Positions 52,696 to 61,182 of a stretch of 64,000 nt of DNA are shown piece by piece. The DNA is from Lentibacillus daqui. GTDB taxonomy: Bacteria; Bacillota; Bacilli; Bacillales; Amphibacillaceae. Below the pieces are notes generated by a model, which worked only from the letters and a program-made list of their open reading frames with translations, searched no databases and had not been told where the DNA came from. The position numbers and the translations under genes were made by a program. Where the stretch lies: positions 1,116,001 through 1,180,000 of the forward strand of contig NZ_CP114176.1 in assembly GCF_027186265.1 (NCBI RefSeq), in the 5' to 3' direction. Each line of letters opens with the position of its first letter. The stretch's first letter is position 1.

Positions 52696-53673
52696 ATGAT
52701 GGCAAACGAAAGAATGATGCATTATGGAAAAAAGGACGTATTTGTATACCGGACGTATGCAAAACCATTGACAGCAGATCCGATTCCGGAGTCCAATTTT
52801 ACGAAAAGAGACAACATAATTTTTGGTGTAGATGTTCAGGTGGCTCTATATGGGGATTTTCTCCATAATTACATTGAAGGTGATAATACGAATCTTGTGG
52901 CAACCGATTCAATGAAAAACTTTATTCAACGCCAGGCTGGTGAATTTGAATATTCCACCATTGATGGATTTCTGGCGGAGATTGCCAAAAGATTTATTGC
53001 CAAATATCCACAAATCAATCAAGTTGTGATTAGCGGCCAGGAAGTGCCATTTGGACCGGTAAATGTTGCCAAAGAGAATGGTATTGAAGAGAGCGGTATT
53101 GTGCTGCGTCCTTCTCATACGGAACGTGCAAGGGCTACTGTTACTGTAAAGCGTACTGGTAATGGGGCAGAGATAGTAGATTATGCAAGTGGTATTCAGG
53201 ACATTCACCTCATTAAAATAACTGGCAATTCATTTTACGGATATGTTCAAGATGAATATACACAGTTGCCAGAGGAAAAGGACCGAAATTTGTTCATCTA
53301 TGTTGATATAGACTGGACGTACAACGATGTTAGCGACGGAACCTCTCTTGATGCAGTCAATCATGTGCCGGCAGAGCAAGTAAGAGACATAGCGGCGTCC
53401 GTATTTCACGATTTGCAAAATAACTCGATTCAGCATTTGGTCTATCATATTGGACTGCAAATTCTGGAACGTTTTCCACAACTAAATGATGTTAAATTTT
53501 ATACCAATAACCGTACATGGTTAAAAGTGGTAGAAAATATAAGTGATTCGGAAGGCAAAGTGTACACAGAGCCACCTCTTCCATATGGATATCAAGCTTT
53601 CTCAGTTACCCGTGAAGATCTTAAAGAAGCAAAAGTAAACCGTAAGCATAAGCAAAGCAGTGTTCATGTATGA
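52696..53673 (+). CDS. pucL: Urate oxidase (uricase)
   Basis: The 325-residue cofactor-free uricase oxidises urate to 5-hydroxyisourate. It has the T-fold features of the family: V-A-T-D-S-M-K-N near residue 69 (catalytic Thr-Asp and Lys region), F-E-Y-S-T-I-D near 87, and the C-terminal N-R-T-W and Y-G-Y-Q-A-F segments. GGGAGG precedes two adjacent ATGs. Its stop overlaps the start of the HIU hydrolase gene (ATGA). The product corresponds to the C-terminal half of B. subtilis PucL. Confidence 0.94.
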   Translation: MMANERMMHYGKKDVFVYRTYAKPLTADPIPESNFTKRDNIIFGVDVQVALYGDFLHNYIEGDNTNLVATDSMKNFIQRQAGEFEYSTIDGFLAEIAKRFIAKYPQINQVVISGQEVPFGPVNVAKENGIEESGIVLRPSHTERARATVTVKRTGNGAEIVDYASGIQDIHLIKITGNSFYGYVQDEYTQLPEEKDRNLFIYVDIDWTYNDVSDGTSLDAVNHVPAEQVRDIAASVFHDLQNNSIQHLVYHIGLQILERFPQLNDVKFYTNNRTWLKVVENISDSEGKVYTEPPLPYGYQAFSVTREDLKEAKVNRKHKQSSVHV

Positions 53674-54023
53674 GTTTAAGTACACATGTGCTTGATACAG
53701 TTAAAGGTGGCCCTGCCAAAGGAATGAAAATTGAATTATGGCGGCTTATCTCACAGGCTAATCGTAAACTGGTTTGCGAAATGAAAACAAATAGTGATGG
53801 ACGCGTTGATACCCCTTTGTTAACGGAGGAAGAGTCCGAGCCAGGTGAATATGAGCTTGTTTTCTATACGGCGGATTATTTTCGGGAACAAGGAGTAAAA
53901 TTGCATGCGCCACCTTTTTTGGACAAAATTCCAATCCGTTTTGGCATAGCGGATCATAACAGTCATTATCATGTGCCTTTACTGGTTACACCGTGGAGTT
54001 ATAGTACCTATCGGGGAAGCTGA
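53670..54023 (+). CDS. pucM: 5-hydroxyisourate hydrolase
   Basis: The 117-residue transthyretin-like protein hydrolyses 5-hydroxyisourate to OHCU. It starts MSLSTHVLDTVKGGPAKGM with the catalytic histidine in S-T-H-V-L-D, and ends with the invariant Y-R-G-S. The central histidine in the A-D-H-N-S-H-Y-H-V-P-L-L-V segment near residue 97 is also conserved. It overlaps the uricase stop by 4 bases. Together with uricase and UraD it completes the urate-to-allantoin block. Confidence 0.95.
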   Translation: MSLSTHVLDTVKGGPAKGMKIELWRLISQANRKLVCEMKTNSDGRVDTPLLTEEESEPGEYELVFYTADYFREQGVKLHAPPFLDKIPIRFGIADHNSHYHVPLLVTPWSYSTYRGS

Positions 54024-54272
54024 TAGCATTATAAGTCCTGATTGGAACAAAGGGGGACAGCTTGCCTCTCCAGTATTTTGGAATCTCTTACAATTGATGA
54101 GGTGGCATGTCCTCCCACTCCTGACAATGAAAGCGCTTCATGTTATTGCACAAGAGGAGTTAGGTAAAACATAGAAAATAGCTTGCTCACAATAGGACAA
54201 GCAATTCGGATGATCTGTGAGATATCTCTTTTGGAAATGAAGTTTTACTCTAAACAATGAGGAGCGTTAATA

Positions 54273-55631
54273 ATGAGCGATGTTAATGAAAAACTAGGCT
54301 TTGGAAAATCAGCTGTATTAGGTTTTCAACATGTTGCCGTCATGTATGGCGGTGCGGTAGTAGTGCCAATTCTTATTGGTTCAGCCATTGGCCTTACGCA
54401 GGATCAACTAGTCTACTTGATATCGTTTGATCTGTTCACATGCGGTATTGCCACTCTTATCCAGGCACTTGGATTTGGCCGGCATGTTGGAGTCAAGCTA
54501 CCGGCGTTGATGGCTATTTCGTTTATTGTCGTTGGTCCAGCAATATCAATTGGCAAAGTATATAGTATAACGGGGATATTGGGTGCAGTTATTGCTTCGG
54601 GTATCATCGTGACTATACTATCGCAATTTGCCCAAAAACTTGTACGTTATTTTCCGCCAATTGTTACAGGATCAGTTGTATTAATCATCGGTATAACATT
54701 GATGCCTGTTGCAATGGAAAATGCTGCCGGTGGAGCTGGAGCAGCTGACTTTGGAAGTTTTAAAAATATTGGTACCGCCTTGTTTACCTTTATTAGTTTT
54801 CTGCTGATTAATCATTTTTGTAAAGGATTTATCAAGTCCATCGCAATATTGCTGTCTTTATTCATTGGAACGGTTTTTGCCTATTTCCTTGGAATGGTGG
54901 ACATCTCTGTTTTCGGAGAGGCTTCATGGGTTAATGCTATTCAGCCCTTTTTCTTTGGACTCCCCACTTTCCATCTATCGGCGATTATCACAATGACATT
55001 GATTGCAATTATCATCATGGTGGAAAGCACCGGTGTATTTTTTGCCCTTGGTGAAGTTTCAAACAAGAAAATTGACGGACATGATGTAAAAATTGGCCTT
55101 AGGGCAGAAGGTATCGGTACGATCATTAGTGGTATTTTTAATTCCTTTAATCACTCCACCTTCTCGCAAAATGTCGGACTGGTTTTACTTACAAAGGTTA
55201 CAAGCAGATACGTGGTCGCAGCAGGAGGTCTGATTTTAGTTATCATTGGTTTGGTGCCCAAAGTAGCAGCGATTACTACAATGATTCCATCGGCGGTACT
55301 AGGCGGTGCAATGATACCAATGTTTGGCATGCTTATTTCCGCATCATTGCAAATGATGGCAAAAGATGATTTGTCCAAGACATCCAATCAATTGATTGTT
55401 GGGGTTGGTGTCGGAATCGGAATTGCAGTGGATGGTGCTGCAAAAGCCTTTGCACAATTTCCAGAGACGATAAGCATGATTTTGGAAACCGGACCGGCCA
55501 TGGGGGCAATCGCTTGCTTTATTTTAAACTGGTGGTTCAATGGACCTACTGATAACAATGCGAAAAATGAACAAGTAAATAATAGGTTAGAAAGAACATC
55601 TAAAGAAGCCGCTTCAGTTGTTAATTCTTAA
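54273..55631 (+). CDS. NCS2-family purine (urate-type) permease
   Basis: The 452-residue membrane protein has about 14 hydrophobic segments and belongs to the NCS2/NAT nucleobase transporters. The N-terminal G-F-Q-H-V-A-V-M-Y-G-G motif (Q-H) and the signature A-L-G-E-V-S-N-K-K near residue 262 are visible, with the N-S-F-N-H-S-T-F-S-Q-N-V-G-L segment after it. It resembles PucJ/PucK uric acid permeases. It follows the uricase block by 249 bases, so import of urate or xanthine is the natural role. Substrate is inferred from context. Confidence 0.88.
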   Translation: MSDVNEKLGFGKSAVLGFQHVAVMYGGAVVVPILIGSAIGLTQDQLVYLISFDLFTCGIATLIQALGFGRHVGVKLPALMAISFIVVGPAISIGKVYSITGILGAVIASGIIVTILSQFAQKLVRYFPPIVTGSVVLIIGITLMPVAMENAAGGAGAADFGSFKNIGTALFTFISFLLINHFCKGFIKSIAILLSLFIGTVFAYFLGMVDISVFGEASWVNAIQPFFFGLPTFHLSAIITMTLIAIIIMVESTGVFFALGEVSNKKIDGHDVKIGLRAEGIGTIISGIFNSFNHSTFSQNVGLVLLTKVTSRYVVAAGGLILVIIGLVPKVAAITTMIPSAVLGGAMIPMFGMLISASLQMMAKDDLSKTSNQLIVGVGVGIGIAVDGAAKAFAQFPETISMILETGPAMGAIACFILNWWFNGPTDNNAKNEQVNNRLERTSKEAASVVNS

Positions 55632-55661
55632 AAATATTAGTTTTAGTCCATGGAGGTTATG

Positions 55662-56105
55662 ATGAAAATTTTTATGGAAAGAGCTGTCCAATTAGCCTTG
55701 GAAAATGTTCGAGATGGTGGACAACCGTTTGGCGCGGTACTTGTGCAAAATAATAAAGTTATTGCAGAAGGTGTGAATACACTGCACAAGACATTTGATA
55801 TCACGGGTCATGCAGAACTTAGTGCTATCCGTAAAGTACAGCGTGAGCAAAAGACAAACGATCTGTCAGATTTCATCATGTATGCCAGCGGTGAGCCATG
55901 TGCGATGTGCCTTACAGCAATGTATTTTACCGGTATTAGAGAGATATATTATTGTTCCTCGCTTGCTGATGCAGTGCATAAAGGGTTCCCGCAATCTGAA
56001 GTAATGACTGATCAAGATCTTAAGAAACTAAAGGATTCCATGATTTGTATGCCAGTAACCGAAAAAATAGAAGATCCTATTAAGCTTTGGGTTGAACATT
56101 TGTAG
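55662..56105 (+). CDS. guaD: Guanine deaminase-type nucleoside/nucleobase deaminase
   Basis: The 147-residue protein belongs to the cytidine deaminase superfamily. The zinc site is H-A-E-L-S-A-I near residue 53, with the catalytic Glu, plus E-P-C-A-M-C near 83. Its small size, Q-P-F-G-A-V-L-V opening and position within a purine locus fit guanine deaminase GuaD, which makes xanthine from guanine. tRNA adenosine deaminase is less likely because of the context. ATG 55662 follows GGAGG with another ATG just before. A strong terminator follows. Confidence 0.82.
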   Translation: MKIFMERAVQLALENVRDGGQPFGAVLVQNNKVIAEGVNTLHKTFDITGHAELSAIRKVQREQKTNDLSDFIMYASGEPCAMCLTAMYFTGIREIYYCSSLADAVHKGFPQSEVMTDQDLKKLKDSMICMPVTEKIEDPIKLWVEHL

Positions 56106-56113
56106 TACCTGGA

Positions 56114-56150
56114 AACCGCATGAAAACCTTTGATCAGTTTTCATGCGGTT
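56114..56150. terminator. Terminator between convergent guaD and pucR
   Basis: AACCGCATGAAAAC is perfectly complementary to GTTTTCATGCGGTT around a 9-base loop, giving a 14-bp stem. It lies between two genes that end facing each other. Confidence 0.85.
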
Positions 56151-56178
56151 CTTGAGGTAATAAGTGTAGTAAAAGTGG

Positions 56179-57822
56179 TTATTTATCTTCTTTAAGAATG
56201 GTTCCGATGATTAAAGAAACACGTATACGCAAGGAGTCATCCGGATCCTGGAAAGAACAATTAAGGAGTTCCTCAGCTTTTTTAATCCGGTATTTTACCG
56301 TGTTACGGTGAACAAATAGTTTTCGGGATGTCTCTGATATTTCACATTGGCAATCCAAGTAAACCTCTATTGTCTTTACCAGCTCCTGGTCGTCTTTTGT
56401 ATTTGGATATGCAAGCATTTTAAACGTGTTCTCATAAAGTGCTTGTAAATCTTTGCGAGGAATGATGTTTAATAACTCTTTTACCTCTTTGGTTTTGTAA
56501 AAATTGATAAATCCTTTCTTTTTTAACAAATATCCATTTTTAATGGCTTCAACAGCTTCTTGATAGGCTACAGGAATGTCATTTAGTCGCTGGATTTGAT
56601 TGCTGATCCCGAATGAAATGGAGAATTCCTCTTGTATGTTGTCCCGGGCAACCTCGATGAAATCTTTGATTCTATTCATTACGGACTCCGTGTATTCGGG
56701 AAATTGAAGCAACATAACAAAGAATTTCCCTCTGGTAAAAATAGTTGCGTTTAAGTTGGCGTTCATTAATTCATCCTCCAGCTGATCATAGATGCTGTTA
56801 TGGAGTTCTGCAATGTTTTTTTTATTAGGGCGCAATGTTTCGTAATTTTCTCCTTCCGTATCAATTGCACATACAATGCAAATACTTTCCATGTCAGTTT
56901 TTAACCCATAATAGTTGGCTCTGCTAATAATTTCTTTCTCTGACTGAATTTTCTCTTCAATCAAGTCGGCAAAAAAATTGTTTTTTAATAATCGGGAATT
57001 CTCATTTATTGCCTGTTCCTTGATCATCGTAAACGAAAGAACGTTACCTGCTTGTTCGATTGCTATTTGTGAAGATGGATAAGGTAGTGTCGTATAATCA
57101 ATAATGATCAGCATGCTTGGGTATTTCCGTTTTGTTTGTACCGGAAAAGAAGTTACAGATTGCTCTGCCAAAACAGAGGTTGTAAATGTAGCCCCTTCAC
57201 GTATATTATCAATATCCTGTTTAACAGTCTGAATAATTTCTTTTTCGGCGATCTTCATCGAATCCTTTTGAAAATCATAGCTGTGGGATATGAAATCGCC
57301 TCGGTGGTTTAATAAAATAACCGGACGTTCCAAAAAATGTCCAAGCTGGCCAATTAGTGCCTGCAGATTATATTCTCTAAACATCATGTCGGAAAATTCT
57401 CTTTGAATATGAAGTGCATAGTAAAGTTGTTCTGCTTCATGATTGTTTAAAAAGTTTAATATATGTCGTGAAACATCACCAAGTGTATATTGCAACGGCA
57501 AATCAATAAGAGGGAATGATAGATTATCAGCCAAGAGTTTTACTTCATCAGGCAGTTCCTTTAAAAATCGTTTAACTTTCATTACCATACCAGAACAATT
57601 TAGGGCGTGCATTTGTTTAATTAACTCACACAATTTTTGAGGGTTATCTTTAAACGGATACGCGGTTGTCAGCAGCAAGTGATTTTTGTCCAAAAATTGA
57701 ATAACGTCAGGAGTATCGGAAATATTAACAAACTGCACATGCCTGGTAAGCCCCCGATGTCCCGCCAAAACGGTGCTATCTTTCATCCCTTCCAAAATAA
57801 ACAGGTCATTAAGCGCTTTCAT
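56179..57822 (-). CDS. pucR: PucR-family transcriptional regulator
   Basis: The 547-residue regulator has the N-terminal PucR sensor domain (about 5-125, including V-N-I-S-D-T-P-D-V-I-Q-F-L and L-L-L-T-T-A-Y-P), a middle CdaR/GGDEF-like region, and a C-terminal PucR-type helix-turn-helix (S-R-K-L-F-V-H-R-N-T-V-K-Y-R-I-K-K-A near 505). In B. subtilis PucR controls purine catabolism genes in response to pathway intermediates. It is divergent from allH, as expected for a local regulator. ATG 57822 follows GGAGG. Confidence 0.9.
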   Translation of the reverse strand: MKALNDLFILEGMKDSTVLAGHRGLTRHVQFVNISDTPDVIQFLDKNHLLLTTAYPFKDNPQKLCELIKQMHALNCSGMVMKVKRFLKELPDEVKLLADNLSFPLIDLPLQYTLGDVSRHILNFLNNHEAEQLYYALHIQREFSDMMFREYNLQALIGQLGHFLERPVILLNHRGDFISHSYDFQKDSMKIAEKEIIQTVKQDIDNIREGATFTTSVLAEQSVTSFPVQTKRKYPSMLIIIDYTTLPYPSSQIAIEQAGNVLSFTMIKEQAINENSRLLKNNFFADLIEEKIQSEKEIISRANYYGLKTDMESICIVCAIDTEGENYETLRPNKKNIAELHNSIYDQLEDELMNANLNATIFTRGKFFVMLLQFPEYTESVMNRIKDFIEVARDNIQEEFSISFGISNQIQRLNDIPVAYQEAVEAIKNGYLLKKKGFINFYKTKEVKELLNIIPRKDLQALYENTFKMLAYPNTKDDQELVKTIEVYLDCQCEISETSRKLFVHRNTVKYRIKKAEELLNCSFQDPDDSLRIRVSLIIGTILKEDK

Positions 57823-57866
57823 TTTATCCTCCAAATAAAAGTTTTTTAAAACATCAAACTAATTAT

Positions 57867-57885
57867 ACTATATCGTTAATATAGT
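57867..57885. promoter_or_regulatory. Inverted repeat in the pucR-allH divergent region
   Basis: ACTATAT (57867-57873) is the exact complement of ATATAGT (57879-57885) across CGTTA, in the 158-base gap between pucR and allH. Its position fits an operator for PucR. It does not match the B. subtilis PucR box that I know, so this is a guess from symmetry. Related ACTATA strings recur near 57951 and 52021. Confidence 0.4.
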
Positions 57886-57980
57886 TAAAAGTAAACAAAA
57901 AGCTACTCGCATTTTATCTGTTGTAGCTAATGACGCAGATTTTGCGTTTCACTATACTATGATTAAAGGTGTGAACTTGT

Positions 57981-58958
57981 ATGAAAAAAAATCAATCTAT
58001 CGTATCTGTAAAGAGATTAAAAGCATGTATGCTAAGTTCCGGAATTTATGATATTCTTGAATACAAAGTGGCGGGAAAGGTTCATAGTGTATTTGCAACA
58101 AGTTTTAATTTGATTTTTGCAGACCAATTGATCCATATCGGCCCGATGAAGCATGGCATCGCACCATTTGGTATTGGTGTGGATTTGCAAAGGTTGCAAA
58201 GGTTGACTCGTCGTATTAGCCAAGGCCAGGTGGTAAGATGGGATCAAAATCTTAATAGCATTGTTTTCGCGGATCAGAGTCTTTTGCTTGAATCTGCTAA
58301 AGTTATTCACAACTCGCTGATCATAAACCAACTTAATCAGGTAGTACTAGATAGAAATGTAGCGTTTGCAGCACAAAAATTATTTGAACAGGAATGGCAA
58401 ACAGGTATTGTAAGTGACCATAAAGCAATAAAGAAGATATTTACCAATTTTCTATTCCCGAAAGTCCCCAATGTAAAGGAGTCAACGTTACAGCCAATGC
58501 ATGATTTATTACGGCTTGCCGGTGACGATCATTTAATTAATGCAGATACGGTCTTTCATTATTGGATTGGCAGAGGACCAGGTCTGACTCCAAGCGGAGA
58601 TGATATGATAACTGGTATATGTGCGGGGCTACACATTTTTAATCAGTCAGATAGTATTTTCAGTCGTAAATTAAAACATTTTTTGGTGGAACATGGAAAA
58701 CAAAAGACAACAAAGATTAGTCTGGAATACTTGTTTTATGCAGCTGAAAACCAATTCCACTCCCATCTGATTTATTTATGTAAAAGGCTTGTACAATCAG
58801 ATGTAAATAAGCTTATAAATGCAATGGAAATCATGCGGCAAATAGGTCATACTTCCGGAACAGATACGTTAATTGGTATATTATTAGGAATAAAGGCCAT
58901 ACGTTGGAAAAAAACGTTTGCGAGAACCATTGATGTTACAAACAATGAAGATCATTAG
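57981..58958 (+). CDS. allH: YlbF-type (DUF2877) oxamic transcarbamylase subunit
   Basis: The 325-residue protein carries the DUF2877 signature G-R-G-P-G-L-T-P-S-G-D-D-M-I-T-G near residue 195 and I-G-H-T-S-G-T-D-T-L-I-G near 290, as in E. coli YlbF (AllH). It is the third subunit expected with AllF and AllG, but lies about 13 kb away from them, beside pucR and a second permease. It has weak upstream RBS sequence (AAAGGTGTGAAC). The gene is intact, in contrast to allG. Confidence 0.85.
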   Translation: MKKNQSIVSVKRLKACMLSSGIYDILEYKVAGKVHSVFATSFNLIFADQLIHIGPMKHGIAPFGIGVDLQRLQRLTRRISQGQVVRWDQNLNSIVFADQSLLLESAKVIHNSLIINQLNQVVLDRNVAFAAQKLFEQEWQTGIVSDHKAIKKIFTNFLFPKVPNVKESTLQPMHDLLRLAGDDHLINADTVFHYWIGRGPGLTPSGDDMITGICAGLHIFNQSDSIFSRKLKHFLVEHGKQKTTKISLEYLFYAAENQFHSHLIYLCKRLVQSDVNKLINAMEIMRQIGHTSGTDTLIGILLGIKAIRWKKTFARTIDVTNNEDH

Positions 58959-59000
58959 GAACAAAATCATTTTCCGAATATGAAAAGGTCGGTGGAGGTC

Positions 59001-60356
59001 ATGGACGGACTATTAAAATCTAGCAATTGGTTATCGGGCTTACAGTGGCTCTTTTTTATTTTTACCAATATTGTTGTCATACCAATTACGGTTGGGGCGG
59101 CATTTGAACTCCCACAAGAAAAAACGGCTGGTCTGCTGCAACTATCATTTGTCATAACAGGAATCGCATGTATAGTTCAAGGTTTATTTGGTCATAAACG
59201 TGCAATTATGGAAGGGAATTCAGGACTTTGGTGGGGGGTGATTTTGACACTTTGTTCCACCGCAGTTGCCCAAGGAATGCCTTTACCTGTCTTGGGTGGC
59301 AGTCTGACAGTTGGTGTAATCATCTCCGGAATTCTGACTATTATCATTGGCATTACAGGACTCGGACCATATCTTGCCAAGTTATTTAACCCGGGTGTTA
59401 TGGGCGTGTTTATGTTTTTATTCGGTGTAAAATTAATCGGGATATTTTTAAAAGGAATGCTGGGAATCCCATTCGGTAATGATGCGGATTCGGCAACCAT
59501 TGATTTGTCCATCTCGCTATTATCTATTATTATTGCGATTATTGTAACGATCATCAGTATTAAAGCATCGCCATCTGTTAGACGCTATGCACTACTAATT
59601 GGGATCATCGTTGGCTGGATTGTATATAATCTAACATTTGGCCAACAAAATACAGTTGAACAATCAGGGTCAGCCGGAATTGAACTATTCCCGCTCGGAA
59701 AGCCTGCATTCGATGTGGGTGTGATCATTACTGCGGTTATCGCCGGGCTATTAAATACCGCTAATACATTTGGAGCACTTAAAGGAACCGACAGCATGTA
59801 TGGTGAGGAAACAACAAAAGGGCAATATCGCCGCTCGTTTACGATTACCGGTATTTTTACAGGCATTGCTGGTGTGCTTGGACTTGTCCCATACGCTCCA
59901 TATGTGTCGTCTATCGGGTTCTTGAGCCAAACCGGAGTTACTAAACGATTGCCATTTATTCTCGGTGGTTTCATGTTCTTTGTGATGGGGATTATTCCTC
60001 CAATCGGACACTTTTTTTCATTATTGCCATTGAGTATTGGGAGTGCTGTATTATTTGTTTCATATTTGCAGTTGTTAAACTCGTCATGGGATTTTTTCAA
60101 ACAAGTTAAGTTCAATACACTTAATGTCTACCGCTCAGCAATCCCGCTATTTGTCGGAATTATTATTATGACACTGCCATTATCCTATTTTGACTCCCTG
60201 CCAGACTTTATCCGGCCAGTAATTAGCAGTGGACTTCTGGTAGGAATTATCCTGGCCTTGATACTGGAAAATGTATTTAAATGGGATCGCATTGGAGAAG
60301 TGGGGCGCGTGGACGATTCTTCCCATGTCTCACCAAAACTTGGTAATAGCCAATAA
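59001..60356 (+). CDS. NCS2-family purine/uracil-xanthine-type permease
   Basis: The 451-residue protein has about 12-14 membrane segments and belongs to the NCS2 family, in a subgroup resembling the putative permease YbbY of the E. coli allantoin locus. Features are an I-M-E-G-N-S-G-L-W-W-G segment near residue 72 and N-T-A-N-T-F-G-A-L-K-G-T near 258. ATG 59001 follows GGTGGAGG. It is 42 bases downstream of allH and probably in the same operon. Its substrate may be allantoin or a related purine product; this is inference from context. Confidence 0.85.
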   Translation: MDGLLKSSNWLSGLQWLFFIFTNIVVIPITVGAAFELPQEKTAGLLQLSFVITGIACIVQGLFGHKRAIMEGNSGLWWGVILTLCSTAVAQGMPLPVLGGSLTVGVIISGILTIIIGITGLGPYLAKLFNPGVMGVFMFLFGVKLIGIFLKGMLGIPFGNDADSATIDLSISLLSIIIAIIVTIISIKASPSVRRYALLIGIIVGWIVYNLTFGQQNTVEQSGSAGIELFPLGKPAFDVGVIITAVIAGLLNTANTFGALKGTDSMYGEETTKGQYRRSFTITGIFTGIAGVLGLVPYAPYVSSIGFLSQTGVTKRLPFILGGFMFFVMGIIPPIGHFFSLLPLSIGSAVLFVSYLQLLNSSWDFFKQVKFNTLNVYRSAIPLFVGIIIMTLPLSYFDSLPDFIRPVISSGLLVGIILALILENVFKWDRIGEVGRVDDSSHVSPKLGNSQ

Positions 60357-60373
60357 AAGCGCGGAATAAAAAA

Positions 60374-60412
60374 GAAAGAGGCGTCCAGATTAGGAACGCC
60401 TCTTTCCTTTTT
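60374..60412. terminator. Terminator after the allH-permease operon
   Basis: GAAAGAGGCGT pairs with ACGCCTCTTTC, with an A-tract before and CTTTTTTT after. It lies between the permease and the convergent PfpI-family gene and can serve both. Confidence 0.88.
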
Positions 60413-60421
60413 TTGAGAAAT

Positions 60422-60988
60422 TTATACTTCAACGTTCGCCTGATTCACTTGTTTAACAAACTCCTTCATCAATCCGGGGAGATCAGGCCAGGCATGACCG
60501 GAGACAAGGTTTCCATCCGTATGCAATGGCTTCTCAACATAACTGCCACCAGCCGCTTCAACTTCCGGTTTGCAAGCAATATAGGCTGTCATTTCTCTTC
60601 CTTTCAGATATTCCTTAACAGTGGTTAGAACCATGCTGGCATGGCAGACAGCCGCTATCGGTTTGTTGGTTTCAAAAAAGTGGCTAACAATTCCGGGAAC
60701 ATGTTCATTCAATCGGATATGTTCTGGTGCTCGTCCTCCCGGTATAATCAGTCCATCATAGTCTGCTGGATTAATATCTGCAAAGGTAGCACTCGCTTCA
60801 ATTAGGTAGCCTTCTTTTTCGGTATATGTTTCCCAGCCGATAAAATCATGTACAACCGTATGCAATTGCTTTTTACTGGCAGCTGCAATTGTCGGTTCAT
60901 ACCCTTCCTCCAGACAACGGAAATATGGATAGTAAATTTCCAATGCCTCTACTGCATCACCTGCAAGTATCAAAATCTTTTTTGCCAT
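60422..60988 (-). CDS. DJ-1/PfpI-family protein
   Basis: The 188-residue protein has the family nucleophile elbow A-V-C-H-A-S-M near residue 108, the I-I-P-G-G-R-A-P-E segment near 80, and an acidic residue early on (A-V-E-A-L-E). Members include cysteine peptidase-like proteins, chaperones and deglycases; no single reaction can be assigned. The conserved cysteine is present. It appears to be a single gene, unrelated to the purine locus that ends just before it. Confidence 0.88.
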   Translation of the reverse strand: MAKKILILAGDAVEALEIYYPYFRCLEEGYEPTIAAASKKQLHTVVHDFIGWETYTEKEGYLIEASATFADINPADYDGLIIPGGRAPEHIRLNEHVPGIVSHFFETNKPIAAVCHASMVLTTVKEYLKGREMTAYIACKPEVEAAGGSYVEKPLHTDGNLVSGHAWPDLPGLMKEFVKQVNQANVEV

Positions 60989-61182
60989 GTATAAAACCCT
61001 CCTTCAAATGTGATTAAATATACTATTCGACCCGCGGATGGAATAGTCCTTCTCATGTAAGGAAATTGTAACAGTGCCGGGCACCCGCACTAATGTGAAT
61101 ATTCAAAACTGTACAGGTGCCAGGTACCTAAACAAATGACAGCTGAATCATCAAAATAGAGTTTATTGGGGGCAGAGAAATC

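Noticed and set aside
54127..54140. Catabolite-responsive element TGAAAGCGCTTCAT upstream of the permease
   Set aside because: It is one base short of the CcpA consensus symmetry and could be chance. Without expression data I did not list it as a site.
53971..54174. 67-codon frame overlapping the end of pucM
   Set aside because: It starts inside pucM in another frame and has no recognisable motif. The gap is better read as an intergenic region before the permease.
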